From positions 1 to 10,043 of the forward strand of contig JAFAIV010000164.1 in the NCBI GenBank assembly GCA_019236545.1: 10,043 nt of DNA, in the 5' to 3' direction. Source of the DNA: Actinomycetota bacterium. Lineage in GTDB: Bacteria > Actinomycetota > Thermoleophilia > Gaiellales > Gaiellaceae. The notes below the pieces were generated by a model. It saw only the letters and a list, made by a program, of their open reading frames with translations. It ran no database searches and was not told the DNA's origin. Shown here in pieces: positions 1-6,372 of the stretch (positions are counted from its first letter, which is position 1; each line of letters begins with the position of its first letter). The position numbers and the translations under genes were made by a program.

Positions 1-103
1 CCAGCAGGGGGTTCCGGAGCTCCGGGAGGAACAGGCCCTCGACCAGCCGCCGCGACGCCTTCCCGCCGGCGCCGTCCGCGAGCGTGATCACGGCGTCGCT
101 CAC
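1..103 (-). CDS. hypE: HypE, hydrogenase maturation protein (N-terminal part, cut by window edge)
   Basis: Only the first 34 codons are present. Read on the minus strand from a GTG at 103-101 they give an N-terminus containing ITLADGAGGKASRRLVEGLF followed by LPELRNPLL, which matches the start of HypE. HypE is the PurM-like ATPase that dehydrates the carbamoyl group on its C-terminal cysteine to a cyanide ligand and passes it to the HypC-HypD scaffold in the cytoplasm. The start is well supported: it forms a GTGA overlap with the hypD stop, and a GGGAGG ribosome-binding site (minus strand, 117-112) lies 8 bases upstream. The usual His of the HypE HGxGG motif is Asp here (residue 10). The catalytic C-terminus lies outside the window, so completeness cannot be judged. 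Confidence 0.88.
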   Translation of the reverse strand, partial: MSDAVITLADGAGGKASRRLVEGLFLPELRNPLL

Positions 104-1203
104 CGGTGGTGCCTCCCGTACGCGTAGTACGCGGCGCACGCGCCCTCGGCCGACACCATGCAGGTGCCGAGCGGCTTCTCCGGGGTGCACGCGGTCGCGA
201 AGACGGAGCACTCCCACGGCTTCGCACGCCCGCGTAGGACGTCGCCGCAGCGGCACGCCTTCGCGTCCTCGATCCGCGCGCCCGGGACCTCGAAACGCCG
301 CTCCGCGTCCCAGTCCGCGAGCTCGTCGGCGATGCGGAGGCCGCTGTGCGGGATCGGCCCGAGGCCGCGCCACTCGAAGTCGGGCCGGATCGAGAACGCC
401 CGCGCCATCGCGGCGATCGCCTCCGGGTTCCCCTCCTCCCGGACGACGCGGCCGTACTCGTTCTCGATCTCGCAACGACCGTCGCGCAGCTGGCGGAGGA
501 GCATCGCGATCGCCTGAAGGATGTCGTTCGGCTCGAAGCCGGAGACGACGACCGGCCGCCCGTACTCGCGCGCGACGAAGCCGTACGGCGCCGTCCCGAT
601 CACCGTCGAGACGTGGCCCGGCCCGACGAAGCCGTCGATCTCGGCGTCGGGCGAGTCGAGGATCGCGCGCAGCGCCGGCCCGATCAGGACGTGGTTGCAG
701 AAGACGGAGAAGTTCTCGACGCCGAGCTCGCGCGCGCGCAGGAGCGTGAGCGCGGTCGCGGGCGCCGTGGTCTCGAAGCCGACGCCGAAGAAGACGACCT
801 CGCGCTCGGGCTCGCGCTGGGCGATCGCGAGCGCGTCGAGCGGCGAGTAGACGGTGCGGACGTCCGCCCCGCGCGCCTTCGCCTCCAGCAGCGAGCGGCG
901 CCTGCCGCCGGGGACGCGGAGCATGTCGCCGAAGCTCGCGAAGGTCACCTCCGGCCGCTCGGCGATCGAGATCGCGTCGTCGACACGGCCCATCGGGATC
1001 ACGCAGACCGGGCAGCCGGGCCCGTGGACGAGCTCGATCTCCTCCGGGAGGAGCGCGTCGAGGCCGTGGCGGTAGATCGCGTGCGTGTGGCCGCCGCAGA
1101 CCTCCATCAGCTTCACGTGCTCGCCCGGCACGACGAGCGTCCGCAGCTCGGCCGCGATGGCGTGCGCGGCCCGGCCGTCCCGGAACTCGTCGACGTACCT
1201 CAC
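100..1203 (-). CDS. hypD: HypD, Fe(CN)2CO assembly scaffold for [NiFe] hydrogenase
   Basis: The 367-residue product has the full HypD length. HypD, with HypC, carries the iron on which the CN and CO ligands are assembled. Visible motifs are EVCGGHTHA (Cys36), GPGCPVC (Cys64 and Cys67), the FFGVGFETTAPATA block, and a C-terminal cysteine-rich tail with Cys317, 319, 332, 339, 348 and 356. The first three match the catalytic/redox cysteines of the family, and the tail holds the 4Fe-4S ligands. An open frame continues upstream of residue 1, but that stretch is Arg/Pro-rich shadow sequence antisense to hypC. The GTG at 1203 (VRYVDEF) is preferred because it overlaps the hypC stop as GTGA and has GGAG 5 bases upstream. 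The stop overlaps the hypE GTG in the same way, so hypC-hypD-hypE should be translationally coupled. Confidence 0.96.
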   Translation of the reverse strand: MRYVDEFRDGRAAHAIAAELRTLVVPGEHVKLMEVCGGHTHAIYRHGLDALLPEEIELVHGPGCPVCVIPMGRVDDAISIAERPEVTFASFGDMLRVPGGRRRSLLEAKARGADVRTVYSPLDALAIAQREPEREVVFFGVGFETTAPATALTLLRARELGVENFSVFCNHVLIGPALRAILDSPDAEIDGFVGPGHVSTVIGTAPYGFVAREYGRPVVVSGFEPNDILQAIAMLLRQLRDGRCEIENEYGRVVREEGNPEAIAAMARAFSIRPDFEWRGLGPIPHSGLRIADELADWDAERRFEVPGARIEDAKACRCGDVLRGRAKPWECSVFATACTPEKPLGTCMVSAEGACAAYYAYGRHHR

Positions 1204-1427
1204 GCGAGCTCCGCGGCGATCGCCTCGGCGAGGAGGTCGAGGGTCGCGCGGGCCTCCTCCTCGTCGATCTTCGCGAGCGCGAAGCCGACGTGGACGAGCA
1301 CCCAGTCGCCCGGCTGGACATCGGGGACGAAGGCGACGCTGACCTCGCGGCGGACGCCCGAGACGTCGATGCGGGCGAGGCCGCCGATGGGTGGCTCCAC
1401 CACCTGGCCCGGGATGCCGAGGCACAT
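1200..1427 (-). CDS. hypC: HypC, hydrogenase maturation chaperone
   Basis: This 75-residue protein begins MCLGIPGQVV, the family signature in which Cys2, exposed after removal of Met, binds the iron of the nascent Fe(CN)2CO unit. HypC pairs with HypD and then delivers iron to the large-subunit precursor. The body follows the small beta-barrel pattern (GLARIDVSGVRREVSVAFVP, then GDWVLVHVGFALAKID), and the length is normal for the family. The ATG at 1427 fixes the start, since the first five residues are diagnostic and leave no alternative. No clear ribosome-binding site is seen upstream. The gene is first in the minus-strand maturation operon, so its promoter should lie in the 128-base spacer shared with the hydrogenase structural operon. 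Confidence 0.96.
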   Translation of the reverse strand: MCLGIPGQVVEPPIGGLARIDVSGVRREVSVAFVPDVQPGDWVLVHVGFALAKIDEEEARATLDLLAEAIAAELA

Positions 1428-1555
1428 GGAACGAGGGTCGCCGCCGCCGCGCCGGACGGCATCGGCGGAAGCACGCCGGGCGGCGCGGGAAACCCGCAGC
1501 GGGGACGGGTACCGCACCGATGCAGCCCGTCCGCGCCGGGAGCAGTGTGGATGCG
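1428..1555. promoter_or_regulatory. Divergent intergenic region between hypCDE and the hydrogenase operon
   Basis: This 128-base spacer is the only sizeable non-coding stretch between the two hydrogenase-related operons and must hold the promoters for both directions, unless transcription enters from elsewhere. I see no convincing TTGACA or -24/-12 element. A TACCGC-like sequence near 1510 is too weak to call a -10 box. The one clear structural element is the short palindrome annotated separately at 1485-1497. The role is inferred from position. Confidence 0.55.
1485..1497. promoter_or_regulatory. Short inverted repeat GCGGG-AAA-CCCGC, possible operator
   Basis: The sequence is GCGGGAAACCCGC, with two perfect 5-base arms around AAA. 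It lies roughly mid-way between the divergent hypC and beta-subunit genes, about 58 bases from each. Dimeric regulators often bind such sites, but in DNA this GC-rich a 5-base palindrome is also expected by chance. The operator role is inference. Confidence 0.25.
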
Positions 1556-2665
1556 ATGGCCGAGGTGCTCGCAGCGGCGGACCTGGGCGTCCTCCTCGGC
1601 GCGCTCCGCGCGCGTGGCTACCGGGTCGTCGGGCCGAGAGTGGCAGCCGGGGTGATCCAGTACGCCGAGCTCGACGACGCCGGCGACCTGCCGCACGGCT
1701 GGACGGACGAACAGGCGCCCGGCCGCTACCGGCTCGCGCGGCGCGACGACGACGCGTACTTCGGATACGCCGTCGGCCCGCACTCGTGGAAGCGCGAGCT
1801 GCTGCCGCCGCGCGTCCGCCTCTGGCAGGCGAGCCGCGACGGGCTTGCGGTCGAGGAGGAGGAGACGGACTACCAGCCGACCGCCTTCGTCGGCGTCCGC
1901 CCCTGCGAGCTCGCGGCGATCGCCATCCAGGACAGGGTCTTCCTCGACGGCCGCTTCGCCGACCGCGACTACGCCGCACGCCGCGCCGACGTCTTCCTCG
2001 TCGCGGTCGAGTGCGGCAGCCCCTCGTCCCTCTGTTTCTGCAGCTCGCTCGGAACGGGCCCCGGAGCCACGGACGGCTTCGACCTCGCCCTGACCGAGCT
2101 TCACGCCGGTGAGCACCGCTTTCTCGTGCGTTCGGGCTCCTCCGCGGGAAACGCGGTGCTCGCCGACCTTCCGACCCGGCCCGCTGCGCGCGCCGACCTC
2201 GAGACCGCCGAGCAGGTCGTCGAGGCCGCCGCGCGCGCGCAGGCCGGGCGGTTCGCCGCCGAGGACGTCCACGACCTGCTGCTCCGCAACCTCGAAAGCC
2301 CCCACTGGGACGCCGTCGCCGAGCGGTGCCTCAGCTGTGGCAACTGCACCCTCGTCTGCCCGACCTGCTTCTGCACCCACGTCGAGGACACGTCGTCGCT
2401 CGACGGGGAGACCGCGGCCCGCGACCGCGTCTGGGACACGTGCTTCTCGCTCCGCTACGCCGAGATGCACGGCGGCAACACGCGCCCCACGACCCGCGCC
2501 CGCTACCGCCAGTGGCTGACGCACAAGCTCGCGACCTGGGAGGACCAGTTCGGGACGAGCGGCTGCGTCGGCTGCGGCCGCTGCATCGCCTGGTGCCCGG
2601 CCGCCATCGACATCCGCGCCGAAGTCGCCGCGATCCGCCAGGAGGACGCACATGCGCACGCTTGA
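1556..2665 (+). CDS. hyhB: Group 3b [NiFe] hydrogenase beta subunit (4Fe-4S dicluster electron-transfer protein, HyhB/HydB type)
   Basis: The product is about 369 residues. The first ~250 hold the domain typical of sulfhydrogenase beta subunits: VGPHSWKREL, VRPCELAAI and the cysteine-rich ECGSPSSLCFCSSLGTGPG. Two ferredoxin-type cysteine motifs follow, CLSCGNCTLVCPTCFC from residue 258 and CVGCGRCIAWCPAAIDI from residue 337, each suited to a 4Fe-4S cluster. In the complex it relays electrons alongside the FAD-bearing gamma subunit; some archaeal homologues also reduce polysulfide. It is the first gene of the plus-strand operon. The start is uncertain: ATG 1556 and GTG 1547 both fit, with GGGAG at 1538-1542, while ATG 1520 and earlier codons give an Arg/Pro-rich stretch that looks non-coding. 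It overlaps the next gene by 14 bases. No membrane segment or signal peptide is visible. Confidence 0.92.
   Translation: MAEVLAAADLGVLLGALRARGYRVVGPRVAAGVIQYAELDDAGDLPHGWTDEQAPGRYRLARRDDDAYFGYAVGPHSWKRELLPPRVRLWQASRDGLAVEEEETDYQPTAFVGVRPCELAAIAIQDRVFLDGRFADRDYAARRADVFLVAVECGSPSSLCFCSSLGTGPGATDGFDLALTELHAGEHRFLVRSGSSAGNAVLADLPTRPAARADLETAEQVVEAAARAQAGRFAAEDVHDLLLRNLESPHWDAVAERCLSCGNCTLVCPTCFCTHVEDTSSLDGETAARDRVWDTCFSLRYAEMHGGNTRPTTRARYRQWLTHKLATWEDQFGTSGCVGCGRCIAWCPAAIDIRAEVAAIRQEDAHAHA
2640..2645 (+). promoter_or_regulatory. Ribosome-binding site AGGAGG for the CNB-domain gene
   Basis: A perfect AGGAGG lies inside the end of the beta-subunit gene, 6 bases before the ATG at 2652. It fixes the start of the overlapping CNB-domain gene and implies strong translation of that small protein. 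Confidence 0.8.
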
Positions 2666-3116
2666 CGCCGTCATCACCGACAGCCCCGTCTTCGAGGGGC
2701 TCACCCAGGAGCAGCTCGAGCTGATCGGCGGCTGCGCCTCCAACGTCGGCTTCGAGGCCGGTGAGCGCCTCTTCCGCGAGGGCGACCGCGCCGACGCCTT
2801 CTTCCTCGTCCGGCACGGGCTCGTCTCGCTCGAGGCGTACGTCCCGAACCGCGGCCCGATCACGGTGGAGACGATCGGCCCGGGCGAGATCGTCGGCTGG
2901 TCGTGGCTCGTCCCGCCCTACATGTGGCACTTCACGGGCCGCGCGGTCGACGACGTTCGCGCGGTGCAGTTCGACGGCGCGTGCCTCCGCCGCAAGTGCG
3001 ACGACGACCCGGTGCTCGGCTACGAGCTGCTGACCCGGTTCGCGCTCGTGCTCGTCGACCGGCTCCAGGCGACGCGCCTCCAGCTGATGGACGTCTATGG
3101 CGACAACGTCGGCTGA
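2652..3116 (+). CDS. Stand-alone cyclic-nucleotide-binding-domain (CNB/cupin-fold) protein of the hydrogenase operon
   Basis: This 154-residue protein is a single CNB domain. It has the N-terminal helix segment (SPVFEGLTQEQLELI), the beta-roll (FEAGERLFREGDRADAFFLVRHGLVSL), a phosphate-binding-cassette region near residues 76-98, and a C-terminal helix (LLTRFALVLVDRLQATRLQLMDVYG). No helix-turn-helix follows, so it is not a Crp/Fnr transcription factor. The cassette departs from the cAMP-binding pattern: Trp83 stands where CRP has the ribose-binding Glu, and Trp92-His93 stand where CRP has Arg-Ser, so a classical cyclic nucleotide seems unlikely. The gene overlaps the beta-subunit gene by 14 bases and the gamma-subunit gene by 20, which argues for stoichiometric synthesis with the enzyme. 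It may be an accessory or regulatory subunit; ligand and role are unknown. Confidence 0.88.
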   Translation: MRTLDAVITDSPVFEGLTQEQLELIGGCASNVGFEAGERLFREGDRADAFFLVRHGLVSLEAYVPNRGPITVETIGPGEIVGWSWLVPPYMWHFTGRAVDDVRAVQFDGACLRRKCDDDPVLGYELLTRFALVLVDRLQATRLQLMDVYGDNVG

Positions 3117-3954
3117 GCGATCCGTCGCCGCCCGCGGCGCGATGGCGCCGCTGCCGTACGTCGTCGCGCGGAAGCGGCGGGAGACGCGGGACGTCTGGAC
3201 GCTCGAGCTCGAGCCGGTCGACGAGGCGATCGAGCAGATCCGCCCGGGCCAGTTCACGATGCTCTACCGCTTCGGCGTCGGCGAGGCGCCGATCTCGTCG
3301 AGCGGCGACCCCGAGCTCGGCTTCCGCCTCGTCCACACGATGAGGGAGGCCGGCCAGGTCACGCGCGGTCTCTGCGCGGCGAAGCCCGGCGACCTCGTCG
3401 GCGTCCGCGGCCCGTTCGGGAACGCGTGGCCGGTCGACACGGCGCGCGGCAAGGACGTCGTCTTCGTCGCGGGCGGGATCGGCCTCCCGCCGCTGCGGGG
3501 CGCGGTCTACGACGTCCTCGCGCACCGCAACGGGTTCGGGCGAGTCGTCCTCCTCTACGGCGGCCGCAGCCCGGGCGAGCTCGTCTTCCGCAGCGACGTC
3601 GAGCGCTGGCGCTCCCGGCTCGACGTCGACGTGGAGGTGACGGTCGACACCGCGGGCCACGACTGGCGCGGCAACGTCGGCGTCGTCACGAAGCTGATCC
3701 CGCGCGCGCCGTTCGATCCGGCGAACGCCGTCGCCTTCGTCGTCGGGCCGGAGATCATGATGCGCTTCGCCGCCGCGGCGCTGATCGAGCGCGGGCTTCC
3801 CCAGGAGTCGCTCTGGATCTCGATGGAGCGGACGATGCGCTGCGGCGTCGGGCTCTGCGGCCACTGCCAGCTCGGGCCGACGCTGATCTGCCGCGACGGG
3901 CCCGTCTACCGCTGGGACGAGATGCGGCCGTGGCTGGAGGTGGCGGCGCTGTGA
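3097..3954 (+). CDS. hyhG: Group 3b [NiFe] hydrogenase gamma subunit (FAD/NAD(P)-binding, 2Fe-2S)
   Basis: The 285-residue product belongs to the ferredoxin-reductase-like family that includes dihydroorotate dehydrogenase electron-transfer subunits. It exchanges electrons between NAD(P)H, through FAD, and the iron-sulfur clusters of the hydrogenase. In order it shows an FAD-binding beta-barrel (RPGQFTMLY at 49-57, EAPISSS at 63-69), a pyridine-nucleotide fold with the loop GGIGLPPLR at 126-134, and a C-terminal 2Fe-2S motif with Cys249, 254, 257 and 265. The usual Cys-Gly-Pro before the last helix of the nucleotide fold is Val-Gly-Pro (216-218). The start could be ATG 3097, inside the CNB gene, or ATG 3142 (MAPLPYVV), which gives a more typical N-terminus; neither has a good ribosome-binding site. 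The stop overlaps the small-subunit GTG as GTGA. Confidence 0.93.
   Translation: MATTSAERSVAARGAMAPLPYVVARKRRETRDVWTLELEPVDEAIEQIRPGQFTMLYRFGVGEAPISSSGDPELGFRLVHTMREAGQVTRGLCAAKPGDLVGVRGPFGNAWPVDTARGKDVVFVAGGIGLPPLRGAVYDVLAHRNGFGRVVLLYGGRSPGELVFRSDVERWRSRLDVDVEVTVDTAGHDWRGNVGVVTKLIPRAPFDPANAVAFVVGPEIMMRFAAAALIERGLPQESLWISMERTMRCGVGLCGHCQLGPTLICRDGPVYRWDEMRPWLEVAAL
3936..3940 (+). promoter_or_regulatory. Ribosome-binding site GGAGG for the hydrogenase small subunit
   Basis: GGAGG sits 10 bases before the GTG at 3951, inside the end of the gamma-subunit gene. It supports the non-ATG start that overlaps the gamma stop codon. Confidence 0.65.
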
Positions 3955-4640
3955 CGCGGAAGCCCACGCTCGCCGTCTGGAAGTTCTCGTCCTGCGACGG
4001 CTGCCAGCTCTCGCTGCTCGACTGCGAGGACGAGCTGCTCGCGGTGGCCGGCGCGGTCGAGATCGCGTACTTCCTCGAGGCGTCGAGCGCGGTCGCGCGT
4101 GGGCCGTACGACCTCTCGCTCGTCGAGGGCTCGATCACGACGCCGCACGACGCGGAGCGGATCCACCAGGTGCGGCGCGTCTCGAAGACGCTCGTCTCGA
4201 TCGGCGCCTGCGCGACGACGGGCGGGATCCAGGCGCTGCGCAGTGCGCACCGGCTCGGCGACCTCGTCTCCGCGGTCTACGCCCGGCCGGAGTACATCTC
4301 GACGCTGCGTACCTCGACCGCGATCGCCGACCACGTCCCGGTCGACTTCGAGCTCCAGGGCTGCCCGATCGCGAAGGCGCAGCTGCTCGAGGTCGTCGGC
4401 GCCCTCCTCGCGGGCCGCCGCGCGAACGTCCCGACCTACAGCGTCTGCGTCGAGTGCAAGCGGGCAGGCGTCCCGTGCGTCCTCGTCTCTCGCGGCCTGC
4501 CGTGCCTCGGCCCGGCGACGCAGGCCGGCTGCGGAGCGCTCTGCCCGAGCTACGGGCGCGGCTGCTTCGGCTGCTTCGGCCCGAAGGAGCAGGCGTCCGA
4601 TGTCGAAGCCCCGTCCCTCGCGTCCGCGTTCGGCCGATGA
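3951..4640 (+). CDS. hyhS: Group 3b [NiFe] hydrogenase small (delta) subunit
   Basis: The 229-residue product is the electron-transfer small subunit that pairs with the NiFe catalytic subunit and is homologous to the complex I PSST/NuoB family. The proximal 4Fe-4S cluster ligands are visible: SCDGCQLSLLD (Cys15, Cys18), GACATTGG (Cys87) and QGCPI (Cys138). The C-terminal 65 residues hold eight more cysteines (166, 169, 176, 185, 194, 198, 205, 208), enough for two further 4Fe-4S clusters. There is no twin-arginine signal peptide and no membrane anchor, so this is a cytoplasmic group 3 enzyme rather than a periplasmic uptake hydrogenase. The start is a GTG overlapping the gamma stop (GTGA), and the stop overlaps the alpha-subunit ATG (ATGA). 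Both overlaps point to translational coupling and balanced subunit synthesis. Confidence 0.95.
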   Translation: MTRKPTLAVWKFSSCDGCQLSLLDCEDELLAVAGAVEIAYFLEASSAVARGPYDLSLVEGSITTPHDAERIHQVRRVSKTLVSIGACATTGGIQALRSAHRLGDLVSAVYARPEYISTLRTSTAIADHVPVDFELQGCPIAKAQLLEVVGALLAGRRANVPTYSVCVECKRAGVPCVLVSRGLPCLGPATQAGCGALCPSYGRGCFGCFGPKEQASDVEAPSLASAFGR

Positions 4641-5929
4641 CGCGGACGAAGACGATCCGCACCGACTACCTCGCGCGCGTCGAGGGCGAGGGCGGCATGA
4701 CCGTGCGCATGCGCGACGGCGAGGTGACGGACGTGAAGCTCCGCATCTACGAGCCGCCGCGCTTCTTCGAGGGCTTCCTCCGCGGCCGCGACTTCCGCGA
4801 GGCGCCGGACATCACGGCGCGGATCTGCGGGATCTGCCCGGTCGCGTACCAGATGAGCTCGTGCCTGGCGATGGAGTCGCTCGCCGGCGTCGAGGTCGAC
4901 GGGCAGTTGCGCGCGCTGCGGCGGCTCCTCTACTGCGGCGAGTGGATCGAGTCGCACACGCTCCACGTCTTCATGCTCCACGCGCCCGACTTCCTCGGCG
5001 CGGCGAGCGCGGTCGAGCTCGCGCAGACGAACCCGGAGCTCGTCGAGACGGCGCTGCGCCTGAAGAAGATCGGCAACGAGGTGATGCGCGTCGTCGGCGG
5101 GCGCGAGGTGCACCCGATCAACGTCCGGGTCGGCGGTTGGTACTCGACACCCTCGCGCGCCGCGCTGGACGCGCTCGTCCCCGACCTGGAGTGGGCGCTC
5201 GAGGCGTCGCTCGAGGCGGTGCGCGTCGCGGCGGGCCTGGACTTCCCGGAGCTGGAGCAGGACTACCTCTTCGTCGCCCTCGACGCGGACGGCGAGTATC
5301 CGATCGACCGCGGCTCGGCGCTCGTCACCTCCGCGGGGACGGCGTTCCCGGTCCCGGCCTTCCTCGACCACGTCGTCGAGGAGCACGTCGAGCACTCGAA
5401 CGCCCTCCACGCGCGGCTCGACGGGCAGACGTACCTCGTCGGGCCTCTCGCGCGGTACGCAATCCACCGGGAGCTGCTCTCGCCGCTGGCGCGCGCCGCC
5501 GCGGACGAGGCCGGGCTGGAGCCGGTCGTCCGCAACCCGTTCCGCTCGATCGTCGTGCGGACGGTCGAGCTCGTCCACGCCTGCGAGGAGGCGCTGCGCC
5601 TGATCCGCGCGTACGAGCAGCCCGCCGAGCCCGCGCTCGAGGTCGTCCCCCGCGCCGGCACCGGCCACGGAGCGAGCGAGGCGCCGCGCGGCGTCCTCTA
5701 CCACCGCTATCGCCTCGACGACGACGGCGCGATCCTCGACGCGAAGATCGTGCCGCCGACCTCGCAGAACCAGCGGATGATCGAGGCCGACGTGCGCGCG
5801 TTCGTGACCGCCCACGCGACGCTGCCGGACGACGAGCTGCGTCTCCGCTGCGAGCAGGCGATCCGGAACTACGACCCCTGCATCTCCTGTGCGACGCACT
5901 TCCTGCGGCTCGAGGTCGACCGCGGGTGA
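4637..5929 (+). CDS. hyhL: Group 3b [NiFe] hydrogenase large (alpha) catalytic subunit
   Basis: The 430-residue product carries the NiFe active site. The N-terminal L1 motif is ARICGICPVAYQMS with Cys64 and Cys67, and the C-terminal L2 motif is DPCISCATH with Cys415 and Cys418; these four cysteines ligate nickel and iron. The upstream RVEGEGG block (14-20) is also typical of the family. The L1 wording and the linked beta, gamma and delta subunits indicate group 3b, a bidirectional cytoplasmic NAD(P)-linked enzyme. After His421 a nine-residue tail remains, the sort of peptide removed by a maturation endopeptidase once nickel is inserted, and that endopeptidase is the next gene. The ATG overlaps the small-subunit stop (ATGA), and the stop overlaps the protease GTG (GTGA). 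No clear ribosome-binding site precedes the ATG, so coupling is probably important. Confidence 0.97.
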   Translation: MTRTKTIRTDYLARVEGEGGMTVRMRDGEVTDVKLRIYEPPRFFEGFLRGRDFREAPDITARICGICPVAYQMSSCLAMESLAGVEVDGQLRALRRLLYCGEWIESHTLHVFMLHAPDFLGAASAVELAQTNPELVETALRLKKIGNEVMRVVGGREVHPINVRVGGWYSTPSRAALDALVPDLEWALEASLEAVRVAAGLDFPELEQDYLFVALDADGEYPIDRGSALVTSAGTAFPVPAFLDHVVEEHVEHSNALHARLDGQTYLVGPLARYAIHRELLSPLARAAADEAGLEPVVRNPFRSIVVRTVELVHACEEALRLIRAYEQPAEPALEVVPRAGTGHGASEAPRGVLYHRYRLDDDGAILDAKIVPPTSQNQRMIEADVRAFVTAHATLPDDELRLRCEQAIRNYDPCISCATHFLRLEVDRG

Positions 5930-6372
5930 CGACCTGCGTCGTCGGCGTCGGGAACGCACTCAGGGGAGACGACGCGGCAGGGCTCGTCGTCGTGCAGCTG
6001 CTGGAGGCCGACCCGCCCGACGGCGTCCGCCTGATGACGTGCGAGGGCGAGCCGCTCTCGCTCCTCTCCTCCTGGGGAACCTGCGACACGGTCTACGTCG
6101 TCGACGCCACCAACTCCGGCATCGCGGCCGGGACCGTGCGCCGCTTCGAGGCGGACGCCGCGCCGCTCCCGGACGACCTCAACCACTCCTCGACGCACCT
6201 GCTCGGCGTCGCCGAGGCGATCGAGCTCGGCCGGACGCTCGGGAAGCTGCCTCCGCGCACGGTCCTCTACGCGATCGAGGGCGCGGCCTTCGACACCGGC
6301 GGGCCGCTCTCGCTCGAGGTCGCGGCGGCCGTCGAGCAGGTCGCCGCCGCGATCCGGGAGGAGCTCGCCTGA
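5926..6372 (+). CDS. Hydrogenase maturation endopeptidase (HyaD/HycI family)
   Basis: The 148-residue protein starts with the family signature VVGVGNALRGDDAAG. The nickel-sensing ligands line up with those of E. coli HycI/HybD: Asp16 (in GDDAAG), Asp60 (VVDATNSG) and His91 (SSTHLLG). These peptidases bind the nickel of the immature large subunit and cut after the last His or Arg of the L2 motif, locking the site closed. The target is almost certainly the adjacent alpha subunit. The start is a GTG in a GTGA overlap with the alpha stop, with GAGG 10 bases upstream. An unusually long frame lies open upstream, but that stretch is Arg-rich shadow of the alpha and small subunit genes. Length is normal for the family. 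Confidence 0.94.
   Translation: MTTCVVGVGNALRGDDAAGLVVVQLLEADPPDGVRLMTCEGEPLSLLSSWGTCDTVYVVDATNSGIAAGTVRRFEADAAPLPDDLNHSSTHLLGVAEAIELGRTLGKLPPRTVLYAIEGAAFDTGGPLSLEVAAAVEQVAAAIREELA
6357..6363 (+). promoter_or_regulatory. Ribosome-binding site GGAGGAG for the HypA-like gene
   Basis: GGAGGAG lies inside the end of the protease gene, 8 bases before the ATG at 6372. It confirms that the short downstream frame is translated. Confidence 0.75.

Noticed and set aside
1204..1425. N-terminal extension of HypD to 1425
   Set aside because: The stretch is out of frame with, and lies wholly inside, hypC, and its composition is that of a shadow frame. GTG 1203 has the GTGA overlap and a ribosome-binding site.
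1391..1555. N-terminal extension of the beta subunit starting at 1391 or 1520
   Set aside because: The added residues are Arg/Gly/Pro-rich, unlike the family, and the earliest part would overlap hypC on the other strand. The recognisable family start is near 1556.
346..2112. Long plus-strand open frame (588 codons) across hypD, hypC and the beta-subunit start
   Set aside because: It is antisense or out of frame to well-recognised genes, and its translation is Arg/Asp/Ala-rich with no family pattern. Such long shadow frames are expected at this GC content.
4550..5959. Minus-strand open frame (469 codons) opposite the hydrogenase large subunit
   Set aside because: It is the reverse complement of a strongly conserved gene and has the repetitive Arg/Val/Leu/Glu composition of an antisense shadow.
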